Assembly: GCF_021491355.1 (NCBI RefSeq)
Contig: NZ_JAKENF010000001.1
Coordinates: forward strand, 1,135,517 to 1,199,516
Reading direction: 5' to 3'
Length of the DNA stretch: 64,000 bases
From: Alitabrizicola rongguiensis
GTDB lineage: Bacteria > Pseudomonadota > Alphaproteobacteria > Rhodobacterales > Rhodobacteraceae
Shown here piece by piece: positions 55,576-64,000 of this stretch. Numbering within the stretch: the stretch's first letter is position 1; each line of letters begins with the position of its first letter. The translations under genes and the position numbers were made by a program. The notes beneath the pieces are model-generated. The model made no database searches and was not told where the DNA came from. It saw only the letters and a program-made list of their open reading frames with translations.

Positions 55576-55807
55576 GCTCAGCACGCTCATTCAGGCTTCG
55601 AAACGGCACGGGATCCACGACCAGTGCGATCACAAACGATAAATCTGCATCACAGGTTTTTGACTGGAAAAAAAGAGCGGCCAGAGCTTAGGGCGGCCTT
55701 CCATTCTGGCAAGGCCCGGACCTCCGCAGCAGTGCCGCATCCAGCCCGCAGTATACCCCGTAGCAAGAACACCAAAGCAACTTGGTGCACCAAAACGGGA
55801 GAGACCA

Positions 55808-56284
55808 ATGATCCGTCGTACCTTTCTTTCGCTGACCGCTGCTGCCTTCCTGGCCGTGCCTGCCCATGCCCAGGAGAAAGACATCGTCGATACCGCTGTC
55901 GGGGCCGGCAACTTCACGACGCTTGTAGCGGCCGTGCAAGCCGCAGGCCTTGTCGACACGCTGAAGGGGGCAGGGCCGTTCACTGTCTTCGCACCGACCG
56001 ATGCGGCCTTTGCCGCCCTTCCCGCCGGAACTGTGGACGATCTGCTGAAGCCCGAAAACAAGGATAAGCTGGTCGCTGTGCTGACCTATCATGTGGTCCC
56101 GGGCAAGGTCATGTCGACTGACCTGACCGAAGGCATGAAGGCCAAGACGGTCCAGGGCAGCGACGTGACCATCACCCTTGACGGCGGTCCGAAGGTGAAC
56201 GGCGCCGCGATCTCGACCCCCGATATCGCCGCCTCGAACGGTGTCATCCATGTCATCGACGCGGTGATCCTGCCTCCGATGTGA
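55808..56284 (+). CDS. Secreted fasciclin (FAS1) domain protein
   Basis: Exported single FAS1-domain protein of 158 residues. A Sec signal with an Arg pair ([19 protein letters not shown], residues 3-21) is cleaved before QEKD. The FAS1 H1 and H2 boxes are [20 protein letters not shown] and [11 protein letters not shown], ending [19 protein letters not shown]1 domains mediate adhesion or surface interactions. The next gene is a paralogue with a different anchor, so the two arose by duplication. The 232 bp upstream show no clear promoter. Confidence 0.92.
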   Translation: MIRRTFLSLTAAAFLAVPAHAQEKDIVDTAVGAGNFTTLVAAVQAAGLVDTLKGAGPFTVFAPTDAAFAALPAGTVDDLLKPENKDKLVAVLTYHVVPGKVMSTDLTEGMKAKTVQGSDVTITLDGGPKVNGAAISTPDIAASNGVIHVIDAVILPPM

Positions 56285-56290
56285 TGGCTA

Positions 56291-56324
56291 GCGCCGGGAG
56301 CGTGGCACGGCCCGCTCCCGGCGC
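56291..56324 (+). repeat. Strong hairpin between the two fasciclin genes
   Basis: GCGCCGGGAGCG and CGCTCCCGGCGC form a perfect 12-bp stem with a 10-nt loop, starting 6 bp after the first stop. There is no T tract, so it may protect the first mRNA from decay or act as a partial terminator. Confidence 0.6.
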
Positions 56325-56364
56325 ACCCCTGCACCACCCGAACCAGACCTGAGGGAGAGAGAAG

Positions 56365-56862
56365 ATGATCAACAAGCGTCGTTTCTTCGGCTTGGCAGGA
56401 GCACTTGCTGTCTCGGCCGTCGTCGCAGCGTGTACCCCTGTTTCAACCCGCCCTGACATCGTTGGCGTCGCGGCCTCCAACAACCAGTTCAGCACGCTCG
56501 TCGCCGCGGTCCAGGCCGCCGGCCTGGCAGACACGCTGAAAGGTGACGGACCGTTTACCCTGTTCGCACCGACCGACGCCGCCTTTGCCGCTCTGCCGGC
56601 CGGCACGGTAGAGAACCTGCTGAAGCCCGAGAACAAGGATCAACTGGTCAAGATCCTGACCTATCATGTCGTTCCCGGCGCCGTGACCTCGGACCAGCTT
56701 GCCGGAAAGCGGATGAATGTTGCGACCGTGGAAGGCAGCGACGTGCATATCAACGCCACTGGATCCTCCGTGCGTGTGAACAACGCGACCGTGACCCAGG
56801 CCGACATCATCGCCTCGAACGGTGTCATCCACCGGATCGACCGCGTCTTGCTTCCGAACTGA
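56365..56862 (+). CDS. Fasciclin (FAS1) domain lipoprotein
   Basis: Paralogue of the preceding gene, 165 residues. The N-terminal signal ([20 protein letters not shown]) ends in a lipobox VAAC with predicted lipidation at C23, followed by TPVS. The FAS1 boxes [20 protein letters not shown] and [11 protein letters not shown] are nearly identical to the first copy, as is the end [15 protein letters not shown]. The mature proteins would differ mainly in anchoring: one free in the periplasm or medium, one in a membrane. A 15-bp GC-rich hairpin follows the stop. Confidence 0.92.
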   Translation: MINKRRFFGLAGALAVSAVVAACTPVSTRPDIVGVAASNNQFSTLVAAVQAAGLADTLKGDGPFTLFAPTDAAFAALPAGTVENLLKPENKDQLVKILTYHVVPGAVTSDQLAGKRMNVATVEGSDVHINATGSSVRVNNATVTQADIIASNGVIHRIDRVLLPN

Positions 56863-56869
56863 TAACCGG

Positions 56870-56902
56870 GACCGTCCGCGCCGCCGAGCGGTGCGGGCGG
56901 TC
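56870..56902 (+). terminator. Terminator-like hairpin after the second fasciclin gene
   Basis: A 15-bp stem with two wobble pairs (56870-56884 with 56888-56902) and a 3-base loop, 7 bp after the stop. The following sequence is C-rich, not T-rich, so it may stop transcription poorly or stabilise the transcript. Confidence 0.5.
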
Positions 56903-57061
56903 TGCCCCCCAATCTGTGGGTGTTGGATCACAGGCATGATCGGCGATACTTGTTCTTCCAAGGCTATCGCCATATCCCCGCTCGGAGGGAAAGCGCTGGC
57001 CCAGCACTTCGAGGCACGGTCCCGCCCTGTCTGGTGCGATCAACGGCTCGGCCCCGCCGGT

Positions 57062-57850
57062 ATGTCGCCATTGGGTGAGGCCGCTTTGGAAGATCGACTG
57101 TACACCGACGCGGACCTTGTCCAGTTTTACGACCTGGAGAACGGCTGGGGCCCGGACGTCGAGTTCTGCGCATCGCTTTGCCAGCATGCAGACTCGCTTC
57201 TTGATCTTGGATGCGGGACCGGCCTGTTCGCTGCCAGGATGGCTGTGTGTGGGACGGCGCGAGTGACGGGTGTAGATCCCGCGCGGGCCATGCTCGAGGT
57301 CGCGCGAAGCAGGGCTGGCGGAGACAGGGTCAACTGGGTCGAAGCCTCCGCCCAGTCTGTTCGGCTCGGGCAGAAGTTCGACCTGATCGTGTTGACGGGT
57401 CATGCCTTTCAGGTCTTTCTGACCGAAGCCGACCGGCGCGCCGTGCTGCAGACAATCCAGGCCCATCTTGCCCCCAATGGCCGTTTCATCTTCGACACTC
57501 GCAATCCGGCGGTCGAGGAATGGCGGGAATGGACGCCAGCCCAATCGCAGCGCGTGATCGACCATCCCACGCTCGGGCAGGTCCGGGCCTGGAACGATGT
57601 CGAGCAAGACGAAGAGACCCAGGTCGTTACTTACGGCACCTTCTATGAGCCCAGCTCCGGAGGCGCCGTTTTGTCCGCGCAGTCGCGGATCGCCTTTCCC
57701 TACCGCGAGGAGCTGGTGCGGCTGATGGCAGAGACGGGTCTGACCGCGGTGGATTGGTTCGGCGACTGGCAAGGCGGGCCGCTCGGATCGGACCGGCCGG
57801 AAATCATCGTCCTCGGGACACTCGCAGGACCGGTCGGGCAGGTCGCCTAA
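57062..57850 (+). CDS. Class I SAM-dependent methyltransferase
   Basis: Predicted methyltransferase of 262 residues. The SAM-binding motif I is LLDLGCGTGLFAARMA near residue 42, with GVDPARAMLEVARSRAG as motif II, LIVLTGHAFQVFL and FDTRNPAVEEWREW later. This fits the Methyltransf_25 group; the substrate is unknown. The ATG at 57062 (MSPLGEAALEDRLYTDADLVQFYD) is the best start, since the typical YD(D/E)LE segment follows; upstream in-frame codons show no homology. It converges with clpB, and a good bidirectional terminator lies between. Confidence 0.85.
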   Translation: MSPLGEAALEDRLYTDADLVQFYDLENGWGPDVEFCASLCQHADSLLDLGCGTGLFAARMAVCGTARVTGVDPARAMLEVARSRAGGDRVNWVEASAQSVRLGQKFDLIVLTGHAFQVFLTEADRRAVLQTIQAHLAPNGRFIFDTRNPAVEEWREWTPAQSQRVIDHPTLGQVRAWNDVEQDEETQVVTYGTFYEPSSGGAVLSAQSRIAFPYREELVRLMAETGLTAVDWFGDWQGGPLGSDRPEIIVLGTLAGPVGQVA

Positions 57851-57865
57851 CGCACCAGGCATGAA

Positions 57866-57893
57866 AAAGGGGAAGGGCCTAAGCCCTTCCCCC
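57866..57893. terminator. Bidirectional terminator between methyltransferase gene and clpB
   Basis: GGGGAAGGGC CTAA GCCCTTCCCC is a perfect 10-bp stem at 57869-57892. On the minus strand TTTTTCAT follows, an efficient terminator for clpB; on the plus strand CTGTCAC follows. Confidence 0.85.
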
Positions 57894-57915
57894 TGTCACG
57901 TGGATCGGCCGGCGA

Positions 57916-60528
<2,613 letters not shown>

Positions 60529-60601
60529 CGGCAAGTCTCCCTTTCTCAGCGCCGGATCGCGGTCCGCCCTTCATAGGCACGGCCCGCCCGGCCTCGGTGT
60601 G

Positions 60602-60631
60602 GATGTGGGAGGCCGGGCTCACCCTCGCAAG
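60602..60631 (-). promoter_or_regulatory. Candidate sigma-32 promoter of clpB
   Basis: On the minus strand CTTGCG (60631-60626) is followed after 17 bp by CCACATC (60608-60602), close to the -35 CTTG and -10 CCCATNT consensus of heat-shock promoters. It lies 74 bp before the clpB start, within the gap to the divergent gene. Confidence 0.5.
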
Positions 60632-60751
60632 ACCGCCATTACGCTGCGCTGCCGAAAAATTTGCAGGACTTCCGCTTGCCCCCGTCTCAACCCGGCTGGA
60701 CAGGCTTTCCGCCTCGTGCCAGCCTCTGACGCCCTTCGACAGGATCCCCGG

Positions 60752-62062
60752 ATGCGCCGCATTTTCTCAGTGCTCATGTTTCTCGTCGCCATGGCGGGGA
60801 TAGTCCTGCTCGGTCTGGGCACCGCATTCCTTCAGAAAGAGCCCCTTCTTCCCGCGATGGCCGCGCCGGGTCCTGCCGATGTCACGGCGGCACGCAAGGT
60901 TGTCCATCGGATACGGGCTGCAACCGAGGCCAAGACACCAACAGACAAACCCGTATCGATCTCGACTGCCGAGCTTGAATCGGCAATGCGGCTGGGGGCC
61001 CGGGTGATGCCCGGTCTCAGGGCAAGCGCGCAGGTCGAGGAAGATGGTGTCGTCGCGACGGCCTCGATTCCCTTGCCGTGGATCACTGGTCAGCGCTGGC
61101 TGAACATGCGTGCGGTTATCCCGCCTTTCGACGGCGCCCTCACCGTCTCCTCCGTCACCGTTGGGGGACGAAACCTGCCTCCGGCTACGGCACTGACGAT
61201 CGGACGTCTGGCCGCGAACCTGATCCTGGGCGGCAAGACGGGTGGGCAGATCCTCGATAGCGCCCAGTCGATGCAGATCGAGGGCAGCAAGATGGTCTTC
61301 GCCCTGAGGCTGGATCGCGAAGGACGGGGCGAGGTGATTGGCAACGTCTTCGGCGCCCTTCGGCAGGGTGAAATGCCGCCGGCAGACCAGATCGACGGCT
61401 ATTACCGCAAGATCCGGCAGGCAATGGATGACGGTACCCTGCCCGTGAGCGGGAGTTTTCTGCCTCATTTGCGTTTCACGCTTGAAGCGGCGCAGGCCAA
61501 TGCAACGGACAAGACCGCCGCTGACGAATTCACGGCGGCGATCTTTGGGCTGACAAAGGCCTGCGGGGCGCGTGATTTCGCGGTGATCGTCGGCCGCCTT
61601 GCTGATGGCAGTCTGGACGACTTCGGGTCGTGGAAACGCAACTGCAACCGGGTCACCCTTGCGGGTCGTGTCGACTCGCGCCTCCATTTCATCACGGCGG
61701 CGGCGATCAAGGCGGCTGGCAACCGCGGTCTTGCCGTGTCGATGGGAGAGTTCAAGGAGCTTTTCGATCAGCGCAAGGGTGGCAGCAGCTTCGACTTCAC
61801 CGATATTGCCGCCGACAACTCCGGTATCCGCCTATCGGACCTCTTCATGTCGGCTCCACTCGCGGCCTGGCCCGCTCTCATCGGGCGATTGGGATCGGAG
61901 GAGGACTTCCTTGCCTCCTACGATGGCTTGCCAAAGCCCATCCCCGACAAGGAGTTCAGGTCGATCTACGGTGACATCAATTCCGACGCCTACGCGGCCA
62001 TGATCGCTGAGATCGAAAGCCGCATTACCCAGACCCGCCTCCACGCGACGCCTCCGGGTTGA
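60752..62062 (+). CDS. Exported or membrane-anchored protein of unknown function
   Basis: Not recognised. 436 residues. An N-terminal hydrophobic segment (IFSVLMFLVAMAGIVLLGLG, residues 4-23) acts as signal or anchor. The rest is soluble and acidic in parts, with a Cys pair in LTKACGARDFAVIV and SWKRNCNRVTLAG that may form a disulfide, and a conserved-looking end FDFTDIAADNSGIRLSDLF. No enzyme motif is seen. It stands alone, divergent from clpB with 223 bp between, and 153 bp before msrP. The ATG at 60752 places the hydrophobic segment at the N-terminus. Confidence 0.75.
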   Translation: MRRIFSVLMFLVAMAGIVLLGLGTAFLQKEPLLPAMAAPGPADVTAARKVVHRIRAATEAKTPTDKPVSISTAELESAMRLGARVMPGLRASAQVEEDGVVATASIPLPWITGQRWLNMRAVIPPFDGALTVSSVTVGGRNLPPATALTIGRLAANLILGGKTGGQILDSAQSMQIEGSKMVFALRLDREGRGEVIGNVFGALRQGEMPPADQIDGYYRKIRQAMDDGTLPVSGSFLPHLRFTLEAAQANATDKTAADEFTAAIFGLTKACGARDFAVIVGRLADGSLDDFGSWKRNCNRVTLAGRVDSRLHFITAAAIKAAGNRGLAVSMGEFKELFDQRKGGSSFDFTDIAADNSGIRLSDLFMSAPLAAWPALIGRLGSEEDFLASYDGLPKPIPDKEFRSIYGDINSDAYAAMIAEIESRITQTRLHATPPG

Positions 62063-62215
62063 CCAACGATTGTGGCGGTTAAGGCACCGCTCCGCTTTCC
62101 GTGAACGGTCTTTACCAATCGTGACGGGAAAAATTGCGCTTTGGCGTAAACTCAATCCTTTCTGATCCGTATTGAATAGGGACAGAAACCGGTTGTCGGC
62201 AGCCAGGAGAGCGAG

Positions 62216-63136
62216 ATGCGCCATCAGAACGGGAGTGATCTGAGCTGGTCCGATGTGACCGACAAATCCGTTTGGCTGAACCGTCGCCAACTGATCGCGG
62301 GTGCGGCGGCGATCGGTCTCGCCGGCCCGGCGGCCGCCGGGATCAGCGCGGTCCCGAGTTCCCTTTCGACCCAGGAAAAGCCGAACACGCTCGAGGAAAT
62401 CACCAGCTACAACAACTTCTACGAATTCGGCCTGGGGAAGGAGGATCCCGCCGCATATGCAAGCGCGCTGACGGTCGATCCGTGGTCGATCCAGATTGAT
62501 GGGCTGGTCGATCGGCCTGGCACCTATCCGCTGGACGACATTCTCAAGGGCGTGACTTTGGAAGAGCGCATCTATCGCTTCCGCTGTGTCGAGGCGTGGG
62601 GGATGGTCATTCCCTGGATCGGTTTCCCTCTGGCCACGGTGCTCGATCGCGTCGGCATCCAGTCCGGGGCGAAATACGTGGCCTTCGAAACTCTGCTGCG
62701 CCCCGAAGAAATGCCGGGACAACGCAGTTCTATCCTCGACTGGCCCTACCGAGAGGGGCTGAGGTTGGACGAGGCGATGCATCCGCTGACGATTCTCGCC
62801 ACCGGGCTTTACGGGGAAGAGATGCCAAAGCAGAACGGTGCGCCGATCCGCCTGGTCGTTCCTTGGAAATATGGCTTCAAGTCGATCAAGAGCATCGTGA
62901 GGATCAGTCTTGTCGCCGAGCAGCCAGAGACGACCTGGAACATGATGGCTCCGGGCGAATACGGGTTCTATGCAAACGTGAATCCGGGCGTTGATCATCC
63001 CCGCTGGAGTCAGGCCTCCGAACGTCGGATCGGTGCGGGGCTGTTTTCCAGCCGCCAGGAGACGGTGCTTTTCAATGGCTATGCCGATGAGGTTGCCGGG
63101 CTCTACAAGGGCATGGACCTGGCGAAGTTCTACTGA
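62216..63136 (+). CDS. msrP: Protein-methionine-sulfoxide reductase catalytic subunit
   Basis: Periplasmic molybdopterin enzyme (YedY) that repairs oxidised methionines in envelope proteins, 306 residues. A Tat signal is present ([20 protein letters not shown], residues 22-41). The Mo-ligating Cys is C124 ([13 protein letters not shown]), and [19 protein letters not shown] and [19 protein letters not shown] complete the sulfite oxidase-like fold. The gene is followed by msrQ, overlapping by 1 base. The upstream 153 bp lack an obvious promoter. Confidence 0.95.
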   Translation: MRHQNGSDLSWSDVTDKSVWLNRRQLIAGAAAIGLAGPAAAGISAVPSSLSTQEKPNTLEEITSYNNFYEFGLGKEDPAAYASALTVDPWSIQIDGLVDRPGTYPLDDILKGVTLEERIYRFRCVEAWGMVIPWIGFPLATVLDRVGIQSGAKYVAFETLLRPEEMPGQRSSILDWPYREGLRLDEAMHPLTILATGLYGEEMPKQNGAPIRLVVPWKYGFKSIKSIVRISLVAEQPETTWNMMAPGEYGFYANVNPGVDHPRWSQASERRIGAGLFSSRQETVLFNGYADEVAGLYKGMDLAKFY

Positions 63137-63759
63137 TGCCGCTCGCTGAGACGATCAATCGTGGGCTAAAGCGGCTTCCACCGGGTGCTGCCTATGCCTT
63201 GGGTCTTCTTCCCCTCGGCTGGCTGGTCTGGCGCGCGATTTCCGGCGATCTTGGGGTCGACCCGGTGAAGACGTTGGAGCACCGCCTTGGACTGCTGGCA
63301 CTGCAGTTCCTGATTGCCGGGCTGTGCATCACACCGTTGCGCCGTCTGGCAGGCATAAACCTGATCCGCTATCGCCGGGCGATCGGCCTGATCGCCTTTC
63401 TCTATGCCGTGCTTCATCTTGCGGTCTGGCTGGCGCTTGATCTGCAGTTCCGTTGGGCCGAGATCGGCTCGGACCTGACACGCAGGCCCTATATTGTCGT
63501 TGGCATGGTGGCCTTCGTGCTAATGGTGCCTCTGGCGCTGACGTCGAACGACGCATCTCTGCGGTGGATGGGGACGCCAGGCTGGCGGCGGCTCCACCAG
63601 CTCGTCTATGTCCTCGTGCCGCTTGCGGCGCTGCATTTCCTGATGGTGGTGAAAGCCTGGCCATGGGAGCCGATCCTCTACCTGGCCGCAGCAGTTGGAT
63701 TGGTGGGACTCCGTGCGCTCTGGATTCGCCGCTTTGCAGCAGGTGGCGCGGCTCGATGA
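63136..63759 (+). CDS. msrQ: Protein-methionine-sulfoxide reductase heme-binding subunit
   Basis: Inner-membrane b-type heme protein (YedZ) that feeds quinol or flavin electrons to MsrP. It has 207 residues and six membrane helices. LEHRLGLLALQFLIAGLCIT, RYRRAIGLIAFLYAVLHLA and WRRLHQLVYVLVPLAALHFL contain the ferric reductase-like domain with paired heme histidines. The ATG at 63136 overlaps the msrP stop by one base (TGATG). Confidence 0.95.
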   Translation: MPLAETINRGLKRLPPGAAYALGLLPLGWLVWRAISGDLGVDPVKTLEHRLGLLALQFLIAGLCITPLRRLAGINLIRYRRAIGLIAFLYAVLHLAVWLALDLQFRWAEIGSDLTRRPYIVVGMVAFVLMVPLALTSNDASLRWMGTPGWRRLHQLVYVLVPLAALHFLMVVKAWPWEPILYLAAAVGLVGLRALWIRRFAAGGAAR

Positions 63760-63883
63760 CCGCGATGCAGCAACGATGATGCAGCGCACCTTGCCTCATT
63801 GTGTCGGAAGCTGCGCGACCCCCTAGATTTTGCGCAAGCAATGTGCGGCGGGAAAAAAATGTCATCTTTCTGTTTTTTTCCTC

Positions 63884-63912
63884 TTGCGGCCTGCGGCGTC
63901 GCTCCGTAAATA
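63884..63912 (+). promoter_or_regulatory. Strong promoter at right edge, probably of an rRNA operon
   Basis: TTGCGG (63884-63889), a 17-bp spacer and TAAATA (63907-63912), with an AT-rich upstream element (GGGAAAAAAATG and TGTTTTTTTCC) and a GC-rich discriminator GCCCCTCACC after the -10. That layout is typical of growth-rate and stringent-controlled rRNA promoters. The following 88 bp carry no reading frame and contain GC hairpins, as expected of an rRNA leader. The rRNA itself lies outside the window. Confidence 0.5.
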
Positions 63913-64000
63913 GCCCCTCACCGACGCGGCAGACGCTGCAACGGTGGCCGGGACGAAGCGCGCAAGCGCAGAAATCGGCGGGAAATTCTGGAGCGAAGTT

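Noticed and set aside
55576..55807. ECF sigma (RpoE) promoter before the fasciclin genes
   Set aside because: A GGATCC-like -35 was seen, but the spacing to any plausible -10 is too long.

Overview
The window is a continuous stretch of high-GC alphaproteobacterial chromosome, most likely from the family Rhodobacteraceae (Rhodobacter/Paracoccus-like). The evidence is a petABC cytochrome bc1 operon whose Rieske gene starts with GTG, a petP-petR regulator pair of the kind described in Rhodobacter capsulatus, an NDUFA9-like gene next to uppP, a DinB polymerase with an N-terminal zinc ribbon, and dense gene packing with many 4-bp ATGA/GTGA overlaps. I see no insertion sequence, prophage, CRISPR array or clear island. 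Almost every base lies in or next to a housekeeping gene, and no gap between genes exceeds about 250 bp. The genus is not determined.

Layout. 0-5 kb: a surface-polysaccharide corner (partial galU; a coupled cysQ-kdsB-glycosyltransferase operon on the minus strand; a divergent polysaccharide-export ABC permease) and alkB. 5.3-8.5 kb: dnaK-dnaJ behind a probable heat-shock promoter, then tRNA-Leu(CAG). 8.8-18 kb: an NDUFA9-like reductase, uppP, and a glutamate synthase operon in which an exported unknown protein and a GFA-like protein sit between gltD and gltB. 18-25 kb: DUF1269 protein, mtgA, GST, queG, DUF1294 protein, a small protein, an arginine deiminase-family enzyme, ilvE. 24.7-31.4 kb: a secreted hydrolase, petP-petR, and a coupled cluster of histone deacetylase-like gene, xseB, ispA and dxs. 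31.6-37.4 kb: MFS transporter, NAD-dependent epimerase, amn, HU, and a GST divergent from a WYL-type regulator. 37.4-42 kb: aroC, then a TPP riboswitch with thiBPQ. 42-46.7 kb: petABC, GST, a small membrane protein, a PaiB-like protein, rpmJ, tRNA-Val(GAC). 47-51.5 kb: N-formylglutamate amidohydrolase, dinB, a membrane cNMP-binding protein, and an SPFH-NfeD-lipoprotein operon. 51.5-57.9 kb: pyrF divergent from a ROK kinase-cutC-unknown-TolB-like operon, two fasciclin-domain genes, a methyltransferase. 57.9-64 kb: clpB, an unknown exported protein, msrP-msrQ, and at the very edge a promoter that looks like the start of an rRNA operon.

How genes work together: dnaKJ and clpB form a disaggregation system and both carry candidate sigma-32 promoters. 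gltD and gltB encode the two NADPH-glutamate synthase subunits. xseB-ispA-dxs couples a nuclease subunit to isoprenoid precursor synthesis. petP/petR are family-wise linked to bc1 expression but lie about 15 kb from petABC. thiBPQ is a thiamine importer with riboswitch control. msrPQ repairs oxidised methionine in the periplasm. No clearly new multi-gene defence or biosynthetic system was found. The most interesting leads are regulatory (TTAGGT repeats before gltD, the rRNA-like promoter at the right edge) and a few uncharacterised coupled genes.
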